Assembly (NCBI GenBank): GCA_035647815.1
Contig: DASRMR010000026.1
Location: forward strand, 1-64,000
DNA length: 64,000 nucleotides
Origin: JAAYRQ01 sp035647815
Lineage (GTDB): Bacteria; Bacillota; Syntrophomonadia; Syntrophomonadales; Syntrophomonadaceae
Direction: 5' to 3'
In this document: positions 50,369-59,563 of the stretch, one piece after another
Numbering within the stretch: the first letter of the stretch is position 1
Layout: each line of letters opens with the position of its first letter
The notes under the pieces: generated by a model
Database searches by the model: none
What the model was told of the DNA's origin: nothing
Seen by the model: the letters and a program-made list of their open reading frames with translations, nothing else
Made by a program: the position numbers and the translations under genes

Positions 50369-51038
50369 CACTATAATACCTCCCATAAAATATTAGAAAA
50401 ACTCAGTTTATGCCAAATCCTTAGACTTAAGCTGTAGCCTTGTTTTTCTTATACTATCATCATTAGCCATTATCATGCTTTTTGATAGTATAAATAAACC
50501 TTTATAAATCCAATTCCAGAAACATTAATACTAGGTATTATTATTATCCAAAATCACCCCCCTGAACAATGTAATATATGTAAATAAAAATACTGACCTA
50601 ATATTATTCACACATGATTAAATTAAACAATATTACGATTAAATCTATAGTTAAGTCTATTATAGTAATTTTCGAGGAATTTTTAAACCCCCAAACTAAT
50701 AGTGCGAAAATTGCTATTAATTCGATAACTACCGCGAGTATTGTATTATCTTGATTATATACTATATCTAACTTACAAGGGCGTTAATTCTATGAATCAC
50801 TACAAAAACCACATGCTAAATCTAGATTTTATAATAGATTTGAATATAGAATCAAGTTTTCAACTAATAGTTAACTTTACAAGTTTGTGAGAATTATTCC
50901 AGATATAAGAGGAGATTTATAAAATATGTGGAATATACAATTCACATATTCAATAGTAGAAAACGAATTTTTTTATATGAAAGGAGGATGTAAAGGTTTT
51001 ATATGATGATGTGATTTTTGTTTAATGAGGAGGTTTCA
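50369..51038. promoter_or_regulatory. Divergent region between acyl-CoA dehydrogenase 2 and the acetate permease
   Basis: About 670 AT-rich bases, no gene. Inverted repeats: TTATACTATCA/TGATAGTATAA (50449-50459 with 50483-50493) nearest the dehydrogenase, and AATATGTG/CACATATT (50923-50950) nearest the permease. A ribosome-site-like AAAGGAGG at 50979 precedes only an ATG-TAA, and an ATG run with stop follows, so no leader peptide is claimed. Other structure was not recognised. Confidence 0.4.
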
Positions 51039-51695
51039 ATGTCAGATATTAGGGAAATGAAGGTTACTGGTCATATTCAAGAATTAGTGGCTAATCCCAC
51101 ACCGCTAGGACTTTTCGGCCTAGCTATGGTTACCTTAGTTGCTTCAACTTCTAAACTTGGCATTACAGATGGCACTGCCTATGTTATTCCTTGGGCTATA
51201 TTTCTAGGTGCCTGTGCACAACTTATAGCAGGTATTATGGATTATAAGCATGATAATACATTTGGGGCTACTGCATTTTCTGCTTATGGTTTATTTTGGA
51301 TGGCTATGGCAATAAGTTGGATGATCTCAAATAATATGTGGGGGAACGGAGTAGCATTTGATATCCAGCAGATGGGTTATGCTTTCTTGGGCTACTTTAT
51401 TTTTACCATGTTTATGACAATAGGTGCTATGGGAGCTAACAAGGTCTTGTTTATTATTTTCTGTTTAATTGATTTGCTTTTCTTCGGATTGTTTATGAGT
51501 ACTTTAGGTTGGGGTGGAGAGGCTTTCCATATGCTAGCAGCATATGCGGAATTAGGAATTGCTATTACTTCTTTTTATGGTTGTGGTGCTACAGTTCTAA
51601 ATTCTCATTATGGAATCACTGTATTACCTATAGGCAAAGCTTTTGGGCCTTGGACTAAAAAAGCGATAGCGGCTAAGAATGGTGTTGCGATGTAG
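51039..51695 (+). CDS. Acetate permease, GPR1/FUN34/YaaH (SatP) family
   Basis: A 218-residue membrane protein with six predicted helices. The family motif is NPTPLGLFGLAMVTL (residues about 18-32), and GHIQELVANP precedes it. It moves acetate or succinate with protons. ATG 51039 follows GAGGAGG at 7 bases; a TTG upstream at 51018 is not used. Single gene with its own terminator at 51852-51879. Fits acetate exchange in syntrophic fatty-acid metabolism. Confidence 0.93.
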   Translation: MSDIREMKVTGHIQELVANPTPLGLFGLAMVTLVASTSKLGITDGTAYVIPWAIFLGACAQLIAGIMDYKHDNTFGATAFSAYGLFWMAMAISWMISNNMWGNGVAFDIQQMGYAFLGYFIFTMFMTIGAMGANKVLFIIFCLIDLLFFGLFMSTLGWGGEAFHMLAAYAELGIAITSFYGCGATVLNSHYGITVLPIGKAFGPWTKKAIAAKNGVAM

Positions 51696-51710
51696 AAGTT
51701 AGTTGGTGCG

Positions 51711-52061
51711 TAGGGGAAACGGATTTTAACACGGATTTACACAGACCCTCCGGGCGCTGATTTTCACAGATTTTTCTTTTTGTTTTGTATGACCTTCGGT
51801 CATTTTTAATGTTCGCTTACGCTCACTAATAAATTTTTTGTTCTTTTTAAAAAAAGGGAAGCTATATAGCTTCCCTTTTGCTTTGTATTATGTAATTTTA
51901 CGCAAGAAGTTATAACTTCTTCCTACAGGTTCCTACAACAAAAACGGGAGGGGAAAATCTCTTAGCCATACACAAATGACCGAAGGTCATAATAACAAGT
52001 AAAAAAATCTGCGTAAATCTTAATAAATCCGTGTAAATCTGTGTTAAAATTCGTTCCCCTA
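51711..52061. repeat. 351-bp long inverted-repeat element (MITE-like)
   Basis: The left arm starts TAGGGGAAACGGATTTTAAC and the right arm, read on the minus strand, TAGGGGAACGAATTTTAAC; both continue ACACGGATTTACACAG / ACACAGATTTACACGG and both contain ATGACCTTCGGTCAT (51789-51803 and 51976-51990). The arms span about 95 bases each at roughly 80 percent identity. The middle contains the satP terminator. The right end is 4 bases from the glucosaminidase stop. No transposase. A decayed relative sits at 15752-15975. Confidence 0.75.
51852..51879 (+). terminator. Terminator after the acetate permease
   Basis: Perfect 28-bp palindrome AAAAGGGAAGCTAT/ATAGCTTCCCTTTT, T-rich both ways. Lies within the inverted-repeat element. 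Confidence 0.88.
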
Positions 52062-52064
52062 TCC

Positions 52065-53024
52065 TCAAATCTGCCTCTTCAACTGCTCAATCTCCAATTT
52101 CAAATTCGCATTTTCCCTTTTTAAATTTTCCAATTCATTTTCACTGGTAGAAACAACTTTGGAGTAAGCTGGGTAATCTATACCTACAGCTTTGCCATAA
52201 TAATCTGCAATAATGCTGTGACCATAAGTCGTACCTGGCACTGCCCAACGACCATTTAAGTCTGTCCAATTAGGTGCAATTCCTCTAGTAACTCGTGTAA
52301 ACCTAGGATCGATTAATTCTTTTCCTGCCGGAAGAGGCTTATTAGTAGCATAAGCATATAAATGTTGAATCTGGGCTTCTACACCATCTGCTGGAGTTTT
52401 AAAGTAAGCTCCGTGTTTTCCTTCTATGTAATATACTCGATTAGGATTAAGTCCTAGTAGATTTTCTTCACCAGTAGCAGGAGTGCCTGTTGCCCCTAAT
52501 CCACAATAATTATGTTGTTCTAACTTAACTAGGTTACCAAAACGCCACCAACCAGTTTCTTTGGCAGCTTGGCAAAAAGCTAAATCACCTCTTACCCCAT
52601 ATTCTTTCCCAATGTTCAAATACAAATCTACTACATCTGGTGCCATAGGATTATTTTCTTTTAAGATCTTTTTTAATTGCTCACTAGTCGCAACAGATTC
52701 ACCTAGAATAGGTATATTATACATATAGCTTATATCTGGCTTCAGTATAGGTTGTGGCGAAGGTGTAACTATAACAGGACTATTAAGGTCAACAGTCCTA
52801 TTCACCTCATCCCAATAAACATCCATACCTAGTGCCTCTGAGATAGCTCTTACTGGCAACATAGTTCTATCATTAACAATCTGAGCCGGGGCATCTTTGG
52901 ATATAATTTCCTTTCCGTTTACATTCACTCTTATGTAGTCATTAGCATTAACACTTAAAGGTAATGAAACTGCAGTACAAATAAGAATTCCGACTAAAAA
53001 AGCTGTAAATATTTTGGGTTTCAT
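52065..53024 (-). CDS. Exported glucosaminidase with copper-amine-oxidase-like stalk domain
   Basis: A 319-residue secreted cell-wall protein. Signal peptide (1-27), then a stalk domain of the copper amine oxidase N-terminal type (about 30-85, IVNDRTMLPVRAISEALGMDVYWDEVNRTVDL), a Pro-rich spacer, and an endo-beta-N-acetylglucosaminidase fold (about 130-275; the likely catalytic Glu in CQAAKETGWWRFG). The last 25 residues form a coiled coil (NELENLKRENANLKLEIEQLK). AGGAGG start. It should cleave the peptidoglycan glycan chain. The inverted-repeat element ends right after its stop. Confidence 0.85.
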   Translation of the reverse strand: MKPKIFTAFLVGILICTAVSLPLSVNANDYIRVNVNGKEIISKDAPAQIVNDRTMLPVRAISEALGMDVYWDEVNRTVDLNSPVIVTPSPQPILKPDISYMYNIPILGESVATSEQLKKILKENNPMAPDVVDLYLNIGKEYGVRGDLAFCQAAKETGWWRFGNLVKLEQHNYCGLGATGTPATGEENLLGLNPNRVYYIEGKHGAYFKTPADGVEAQIQHLYAYATNKPLPAGKELIDPRFTRVTRGIAPNWTDLNGRWAVPGTTYGHSIIADYYGKAVGIDYPAYSKVVSTSENELENLKRENANLKLEIEQLKRQI

Positions 53025-53303
53025 TTCTTAACCTCCTGTTTTATTATAAGTATAAGTTTCGCGCCTATCACCTCAAACCCTCCTAATGTATCTATGTTAT
53101 TTTACAAAAAAACTTACACTTTAGCACGGTTTTAAGTAAATACGACAAAAAATACATAAGGGAAACTTTATGTGCCATTATATTCCATAAAAATTTCTGT
53201 TCTAAAGTCATAAGATGACACGATTTTTAGGGTCTATAAGGTATCTTTAAAGAACAACAAAAATAACTCTTTTTATTCAATTTTTCGGAAAGGAGTGGAA
53301 ATA

Positions 53304-55328
53304 ATGTCAGATCAAAATAAAAAACTCACATACAAAATATGCTTGTTTACCATAACAATCTTATTACTTACATGGTTGCATTATATGACTTATAACTTTT
53401 TCGACATAGGGGTAAGCACAAAATTACTTTCACTTGCTTTATCTCTTTTAATTTCTTTGTTTTGTTTATCTTTCTTCGTTTATTTATATTTTATATTTTT
53501 AGAAATAAAGAAAAAAACAACTTCCACGCTAAAAAAGTATGACTTTTTTTACTCTCAGGCACAAGTTGGGTTTCTTACTACTTCTATGGATAATTCTAGA
53601 ATTATCATGGCTAACCCCAAGTTGTTAACTATGTTAGGATATGATGAAATGAGCGAATTTAAGGAATTATCAACATTTAGCTTATGGGCTAATCCTGATA
53701 GTCGTTTAGAATTTTTCAAGCAACTTCAATTTTCCCAAAAGCTCTCTGGATATAGCGCACAAGGCATTTGTAAGGATGGAAATATTAAGGATTTCGAAAT
53801 ATCTGCTGTTTACAATTATGAACTCGAATATATTGAGGCTACCGTTATTGATGTAACCGAATTACTCCAAGTACGTAAGCAAGCTGAGGCTGCTAACTTA
53901 GCTAAGAACCAATTCTTAGCTAATATGAGTCATGAAATCCGCACACCTATGATAGGAGTTCTAGGCGCAGTTGATCTATTAGAACAAAATAATGTTAATA
54001 CTAAACAACTTGAGAATATTAAGATTATTCGGGAATGTAGTGAACATTTGCTTAATATTATTAACGATATTCTTGATGTATCAAAAATAGAAATAGGTCT
54101 AGTTCATCTAAAGCTCGAAAACTGTAATTTATATGACTTGTTTTATCAAGCTATCAGTATGATAAAACCCTCCCTTTATGCTAAAGGATTAAATCTCGAA
54201 GTTGAACTAAACTTCGAGTCTTACTTAGAAGTAAATTTAGACTCGAATAAATTGCGCCAAATCTTAGTTAACATCTTTGTTAACGCTATAAAATATACTA
54301 CAAAAGGAACTATCGGGATTAAAGCCAAAATTAATAATATAGAAGAAAGAAACAACTTAGTTATTTCAATATCTGATACTGGTATTGGTATTCCTAATGA
54401 ATATATATCCTCTATTTTTAATCCTTTTTCCCAAGGTGATAATTCTAGCTCCCGGGGTTTTGAAGGAACAGGTTTAGGGCTATACATTTGTAAGAGTTTA
54501 ATAGATTTAATGGAAGGTAATATAGATGTAATTAGCTCTCCTAGTCAAGGTACTGAGTTTATCATAACATTACCAGTGAAAGTCCTCATTCCTCAAGTAC
54601 TAGCTTCTAATTATGTAAATAACGCTAATAAAATTGATGATACTATTAAATTCATCCCTCGTTCCATTTTAGTTGTTGAAGATAATGAACTCAACCAAAA
54701 GATTGTAGCTGAAATGCTTAGAAACTATGGCTTTGATGTATCTACTGCCAAAAACGGCTTAGAATGTTTACAGATTTTACAACATGAACGCTTTGATGCG
54801 ATATTATTGGATATGCAAATGCCTATCATGGACGGTTACGAAACTGCCCAGTTAATTCGTGAAGATAAGGACTTAAAAGATATTCCTGTTATTGCAATGA
54901 CAGCCCATGCCATGAATGGAGACCGTGAAAAATGCATCGCTTATGGATGCTCTTCCTATATATCTAAACCATTTAAATCAGAGCACCTAGTCGAAGAAAT
55001 AAAACAACACCTTAAAACTCATACTAGCAAAAGACTATCTACCCCACCTAATAATCTTTTCATTGCAGAATTAATTCCAGAATTTATGGATCTATTAGCA
55101 GATATGATGGAAAAGCTTAATATTGCTATTAAAAACGCAGATATAGATGAAATCAAAAACATTAGTCATGATATTAAAGGAAGTTCAGGTATGTATGGCT
55201 TTAATGATATTTCTAATCTAGCAGCACAAATAGAAAAAACTGTAAATAATAATTCTTTAAATAAAGTACAGTTGCTATATCGAAACTTGTTTGAACTATA
55301 TCGTATAGCCAATGAACAAGTTTCATAA
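53304..55328 (+). CDS. Hybrid histidine kinase (PAS-HisKA-HATPase-REC-HPt)
   Basis: A 674-residue membrane sensor kinase. Two N-terminal helices (about 10-28 and 41-66), PAS (about 80-185), HisKA with the phosphorylated His210 (ANMSHEIRTPM), HATPase_c (NILVNA-like box ILVNIFVNAIKY, SDTGIGIP, GFEGTGLGLYI), REC (about 455-575, Asp in LLDMQMPIMDGYE) and an HPt domain with ISHDIKGSSGMYG at the end. ATG 53304 follows AAAGGAG. Multi-step phosphorelay; the response regulator is not encoded nearby. Ligand unknown. Confidence 0.92.
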   Translation: MSDQNKKLTYKICLFTITILLLTWLHYMTYNFFDIGVSTKLLSLALSLLISLFCLSFFVYLYFIFLEIKKKTTSTLKKYDFFYSQAQVGFLTTSMDNSRIIMANPKLLTMLGYDEMSEFKELSTFSLWANPDSRLEFFKQLQFSQKLSGYSAQGICKDGNIKDFEISAVYNYELEYIEATVIDVTELLQVRKQAEAANLAKNQFLANMSHEIRTPMIGVLGAVDLLEQNNVNTKQLENIKIIRECSEHLLNIINDILDVSKIEIGLVHLKLENCNLYDLFYQAISMIKPSLYAKGLNLEVELNFESYLEVNLDSNKLRQILVNIFVNAIKYTTKGTIGIKAKINNIEERNNLVISISDTGIGIPNEYISSIFNPFSQGDNSSSRGFEGTGLGLYICKSLIDLMEGNIDVISSPSQGTEFIITLPVKVLIPQVLASNYVNNANKIDDTIKFIPRSILVVEDNELNQKIVAEMLRNYGFDVSTAKNGLECLQILQHERFDAILLDMQMPIMDGYETAQLIREDKDLKDIPVIAMTAHAMNGDREKCIAYGCSSYISKPFKSEHLVEEIKQHLKTHTSKRLSTPPNNLFIAELIPEFMDLLADMMEKLNIAIKNADIDEIKNISHDIKGSSGMYGFNDISNLAAQIEKTVNNNSLNKVQLLYRNLFELYRIANEQVS

Positions 55329-55434
55329 GTATTTACAGATTTATTATTATCATATAATATAAAACCTATATGATTTGCAGAATATTCACACTGCAATGCA
55401 TATCTTGAAGCAAAACTTATTACTGTTATTGCTT

Positions 55435-56613
55435 TTATTCCCCTAAAACACGACTACTTAAAATACGAGTTCCAATTATTAAAGTTAGCAAAGCTAAAAC
55501 ACAAACAATTATAGCAGTATAATAACCTAGATTAAGACCCCTATCTAGCATTAATCCACCTAATGCAGGTCCAATCATTCTCCCTAGACTATCAAAGGCG
55601 CCAAGAACACCCATCGCCTCACCTTGACCTACTAGTGTCCTTTTTGATATTGCTGCTGATATGGAAGGCCGTATTAAACCGACTCCTGCAGAGAAAACTG
55701 CCATAAAAGCAATTGAAGATGGAATATTAAACATAAACAAAAATAAAACAAAACTAAAACCCATGATAGTAATACCAGTAGCTGCCGTTTTTTCTTCCCC
55801 AAAATAATTGATCATCCTACCTACAACTAGTCCCTGCACTAAAGCCATCACAATTCCAGCAGTAGTAAATGACCAACCAATGTCCCGAGCGGTAAAAGCA
55901 AGTTTAGCTTGAGCAAAAAGTGCAAAAGTCCCATGGTGCATAGACTCCCCAAGGCTAGCCAAACAAGTACATAAAAACAATACCGCTAAAGGTGTACGGA
56001 GCCCTTCCAGCAAAGATGCTCTTTCGGTTTGACGTTCCAGCCTTTCTTCAACTGGCAATGACTCTGGCAATAAAAAGACTACTGATACTGCATTGCCCAT
56101 GGCTAACAAACCAGCAAAAACAAAAGGGAATGCCAAAGATATCTCCGATAATAATCCGCCAATTGCTGGACCAAAGACCATTCCCATTCCCATGGCCGCA
56201 CCAATTAGCCCCATGGCTGAGCCTCTATCTTCCAAACTACTCGAATCCCCAACATATGCCATAGCAGTAGGCATGGTAGCACACGCCATAATTCCTCCAG
56301 CAATACGAATAACATACAGCATCCATAATTGTGTAGCAAACCCAAACAAGATAAAAGTCAGCGAAAAGCCTATAATTCCAGCCAAAAGAACTGGTTTGCG
56401 CCCTACCTTATCTGAATACGCTCCCCAAATAGGAGTAAATATAAACTGACAAATAGCATAAACTGTCATCAACATTCCGAGCTGGAAAGCACTCGCTCCC
56501 ATAGATTTTGCATAGTATGGCAAAACTGGCATTATAATACTAAAGCCCATTCCTACCAAAAAAATAGACATAAACAATATCGCCATATGTTTTTTGTCAT
56601 CAGTTATCGCCAT
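55435..56613 (-). CDS. MFS efflux transporter
   Basis: A 392-residue major-facilitator protein with 12 predicted helices and motif A GAYSDKVGRKPVLLAG (about 61-76). A second repeat of motif A is degraded. Similar to drug:H+ antiporters of the TetA/Bmr type. Substrate cannot be inferred. It converges with the histidine kinase and is not clearly linked to it. RBS AGAGG 8 bases before the ATG. Confidence 0.88.
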   Translation of the reverse strand: MAITDDKKHMAILFMSIFLVGMGFSIIMPVLPYYAKSMGASAFQLGMLMTVYAICQFIFTPIWGAYSDKVGRKPVLLAGIIGFSLTFILFGFATQLWMLYVIRIAGGIMACATMPTAMAYVGDSSSLEDRGSAMGLIGAAMGMGMVFGPAIGGLLSEISLAFPFVFAGLLAMGNAVSVVFLLPESLPVEERLERQTERASLLEGLRTPLAVLFLCTCLASLGESMHHGTFALFAQAKLAFTARDIGWSFTTAGIVMALVQGLVVGRMINYFGEEKTAATGITIMGFSFVLFLFMFNIPSSIAFMAVFSAGVGLIRPSISAAISKRTLVGQGEAMGVLGAFDSLGRMIGPALGGLMLDRGLNLGYYTAIIVCVLALLTLIIGTRILSSRVLGE

Positions 56614-56721
56614 TAATCTAGCCTCTCATTTCTTTAGATAATTCTTGCTTATATACAGTTATCTTTAAACTTTTTAAACATGAAACCCTTCAATCTCACC
56701 TTTATTTTATTATATGTTTTA

Positions 56722-56769
56722 AAACAACAAATGAAGGGGGAGCGAGAGCTTCCCCTTCATTTGTTGTTT
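56722..56769 (-). terminator. Very strong terminator after metF
   Basis: 22-bp hairpin, one G-U pair, closed by a GNRA-type GAGA tetraloop at 56744-56747; A-rich and T-rich ends give function on both strands. Lies 27 bases past the metF stop. Confidence 0.93.
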
Positions 56770-56795
56770 ATTAATACTCGAAAATCAAGAATGCT

Positions 56796-57662
56796 TTATG
56801 CTAACCCAACACTTTTTACGATTTCGGTAATCTCTTCTGACTTGTTCATAGTATACAGATGTATACCAGGTACTCGGTTATCTAATAAATCTTGGATTTG
56901 TATAATGGCATATTCGATTCCAGCTTTTTGCATATCAGCTGGACTATTTTCATACTTATCGACTAATTTAAGTAATTTATATGGTATAGAGGCACCACAC
57001 ATGTATATTATCCTTTTAATCTGTTTCGCATTTAGAACTGGAATAATTCCGGGGACAATAGGGCAATTTATACCTAATTTAATCGATTTATCTATAAATT
57101 CATAATAGATACGGTTATCGAAAAACAGCTGAGTAAGGAGAACATCTACTCCATGATCAACTTTTTCCTTTAAATAATGTAAGTCTGCACTTAACCGTTC
57201 ACATTCTGGATGTCCTTCAGGATATGCGGCAGCTGCTATCCCGAAATCCGCCTTATTTTTCGCATCCTCAATTAATTCATAAGCATAACGGTAATCATTC
57301 TGGCTAAAATCAAATGTTGGATCATCCTCCGGGATATCTCCCCTCATAGCTAAAATGTTCTCTATACCCTCTTTTAATAATTCCTCTAAAATCGAATCTA
57401 CTTCACTCCTAGTATGTCTAACACAAGTTAAATGTGCTAATGACTCCATACCATAATCCCTTTTGATTTTAGCAGCTATTTCAACCGTCCTATCTTGAGC
57501 TCCACCACCAGCACCATATGTAACACTAATATATTTAGGATTTAATTTCTGCAATTCATCTATAGTCTCAAAAATTGTTTCAAGTGGATAACTTGGTTTA
57601 GGCGGAAATATCTCTAAAGATAAAACCGGTTTTCCTTCTTCATAAAAAGAACCAATTTTCAT
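56796..57662 (-). CDS. metF: Methylenetetrahydrofolate reductase
   Basis: A 288-residue FAD enzyme making 5-methyl-THF. N-terminal KPVLSLEIFPPKPS, VTYGAGGG, HLTCV, LAMRGD (about 99-104), FGIAAAAYPEGHPE and LLTQLFFD are typical. GTG 57671 is possible but ATG 57662 is better placed after AGGTG. Follows icd by 50 bases and may be co-transcribed from the same operon. Joins the C1 pool with GcvT and GlyA. No MetV partner is seen. Confidence 0.93.
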   Translation of the reverse strand: MKIGSFYEEGKPVLSLEIFPPKPSYPLETIFETIDELQKLNPKYISVTYGAGGGAQDRTVEIAAKIKRDYGMESLAHLTCVRHTRSEVDSILEELLKEGIENILAMRGDIPEDDPTFDFSQNDYRYAYELIEDAKNKADFGIAAAAYPEGHPECERLSADLHYLKEKVDHGVDVLLTQLFFDNRIYYEFIDKSIKLGINCPIVPGIIPVLNAKQIKRIIYMCGASIPYKLLKLVDKYENSPADMQKAGIEYAIIQIQDLLDNRVPGIHLYTMNKSEEITEIVKSVGLA

Positions 57663-57712
57663 TAACTTCACCTATCCCCAACTTTTTAAAGGCACATTAC
57701 CCTCAGAATATG

Positions 57713-58978
57713 TTACATGTTTTTAATTAACTCATCGGCAAATTCAGAACATTTAACTTCTGTAGCTCCATCCATTTGACGGGCAAAATCATATGTTACA
57801 GTTTTAGCATCTATAGTCTTTTGCATAGCATTGATAATCAAATCTGCAGCTTCGTCCCAATTTAGATGACGCAACATCATTTCTCCACTAAGAATAACTG
57901 ATGAAGGATTAACTTTATCTAAATTAGCATATTTAGGAGCTGTACCGTGTGTCGCTTCAAATATAGCATGACCAGTTACATAGTTGATATTAGCACCAGG
58001 TGCGATACCAATCCCACCTATTTGTGCTGCCAGTGCATCAGATATATAATCACCATTTAGATTCAATGTAGCTACTACATCAAATTCTTTAGGACGAGTC
58101 AAAATCTGTTGTAAGAATATATCAGCAATAGCATCCTTTATAATTATTTTACCTTGAGCTTCAGCTTCACTTTGTGCCTCATTAGCAGCTTCAGTACCTT
58201 TATTATCTTTAATTCTATCATATTCATCCCAAGTAAAGACTTTATCACCAAATTCCGCTTCAGCAACATCATATCCCCATTGCTTAAAAGCACCTTCAGT
58301 AAATTTCATAATATTGCCCTTGTGAACTAATACTACACTTTTTCTATTTTCTTCTATAGCATAATTAATTGCGGCTCTAACTAACCTTTTTGTTCCTTCC
58401 TCCGATACTGGCTTTATTCCAACACCCGAAGTTTCGGGGAAACGAATATTAACTACACCCATTTCGTCGATTAAGAATTTAATTAACTTTTTCGCCTCAT
58501 CCGAGCCCATTGCATATTCAATACCGGCATAAATATCTTCAGTATTCTCCCGGAAAATAACCATATTAGTATCTTCAGGTTTTTTAACTGGTGATGGTAC
58601 ACCATCAAAATAGCGAATAGGTCTTAAACAAGTATATAAATCTAATCCTTGTCTTAAAGCTACATTTAGTGATCTAATTCCCCCACCAATTGGCGTAGTT
58701 AATGGACCTTTAATAGCAATTATATATTCACGAATAGTATCTATAGTTTCTTGTGGAAGCCACTCGCCAGTCTGGTCAAAAGCCTTGCCACCAGCTAGTA
58801 TTTCCTTCCATACTATAGTTTTCTTTCCGCCATATGCTTTTTCAACTGCTGCATCTAACACCCTACGGGCAGCCTTCCATATATCGGGGCCAGTACCATC
58901 ACCTTCAATAAATGGTATTATAGGATGATCTGGTACATTCAAAACGCCATTCTGTACTGTTATTTTACTACTACTCAT
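57713..58978 (-). CDS. icd: NADP-dependent isocitrate dehydrogenase
   Basis: A 421-residue enzyme of the bacterial homodimeric type. Substrate loop SLNVALRQGLDLYTCLRPIRYF, FRENTEDIYAGIEY, and the NADP-determining HGTAPKYA (Lys/Tyr as in E. coli Icd). Oxidatively decarboxylates isocitrate to 2-oxoglutarate. ATG 58978 with GGAGG 8 bases before it is preferred over the upstream 58993. Last gene of the nifV-like/leuC/leuD/icd run, supporting a route to 2-oxoglutarate. Confidence 0.94.
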   Translation of the reverse strand: MSSSKITVQNGVLNVPDHPIIPFIEGDGTGPDIWKAARRVLDAAVEKAYGGKKTIVWKEILAGGKAFDQTGEWLPQETIDTIREYIIAIKGPLTTPIGGGIRSLNVALRQGLDLYTCLRPIRYFDGVPSPVKKPEDTNMVIFRENTEDIYAGIEYAMGSDEAKKLIKFLIDEMGVVNIRFPETSGVGIKPVSEEGTKRLVRAAINYAIEENRKSVVLVHKGNIMKFTEGAFKQWGYDVAEAEFGDKVFTWDEYDRIKDNKGTEAANEAQSEAEAQGKIIIKDAIADIFLQQILTRPKEFDVVATLNLNGDYISDALAAQIGGIGIAPGANINYVTGHAIFEATHGTAPKYANLDKVNPSSVILSGEMMLRHLNWDEAADLIINAMQKTIDAKTVTYDFARQMDGATEVKCSEFADELIKNM

Positions 58979-59041
58979 AATAACTACCTCCAATAAATGT
59001 ATACTTTGTATAAAAGGGGAGTATTTACTCCCTTTTTATAT

Positions 59042-59542
59042 CTAATCAAATTTAAAACTACCATTCTTTTTAAAATGTTCGACTAGTCCTCCATCAGACA
59101 ATATCTTTAACATAATATCAGGTAATGGTGCTATTTTAAGCTCTATTCCTTTAGTCTTATTGTGTAAAATACCACCTTGTAAATCAATTTCTAATTCATC
59201 ACCTGAATCAATTTGATCAGTATCACATTCAATAACTGGTAATCCAGTATTTATGCAATTTCGATAAAATATTCGAGCAAATGATTTTGCAATTACTGCA
59301 CTTATATTAGCATTGATTATTGCTAGTGGAGCCTGCTCACGAGAAGAACCATAGCCAAAATTACTTCCACCGACAATAAAATCACCTGGCGTAACTTTAT
59401 TATAAAAATCAGGATCTAGATCTTCCATAACATATTTCGCTAGTTCCTTCATATCTAAAGTCTTGAATTTATGACGGCCGGATATGATGTAATCAGTGTT
59501 AACATCATCACCAAACTTATGAACCTTACCTTTTAAGTCCAT
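59042..59542 (-). CDS. Aconitase-family small subunit (LeuD/HacB-like)
   Basis: A 166-residue swivel domain of the isopropylmalate isomerase/homoaconitase group. DDVNTDYIISGRHKFK is the specificity region; archaeal homoaconitases read YLRT and isopropylmalate isomerases YLVY there, while here it is HKFK (24-27). YGSSREQAPLAI carries the catalytic Ser/Arg. Partner of the large subunit 21 bases upstream. Given the neighbours it most likely isomerises citrate or homocitrate rather than isopropylmalate. Confidence 0.85.
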   Translation of the reverse strand: MDLKGKVHKFGDDVNTDYIISGRHKFKTLDMKELAKYVMEDLDPDFYNKVTPGDFIVGGSNFGYGSSREQAPLAIINANISAVIAKSFARIFYRNCINTGLPVIECDTDQIDSGDELEIDLQGGILHNKTKGIELKIAPLPDIMLKILSDGGLVEHFKKNGSFKFD

Positions 59543-59563
59543 CTTGCTCCTCCTACCTTTTAA

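Noticed and set aside
50979..51014. Leader peptide before the acetate permease
   Set aside because: The ribosome-site-like AAAGGAGG leads only to ATG-TAA and to three ATG codons with a stop.
56680..57105. A 141-codon plus-strand frame over the metF end
   Set aside because: Shadow of metF in the opposite direction and includes the terminator.
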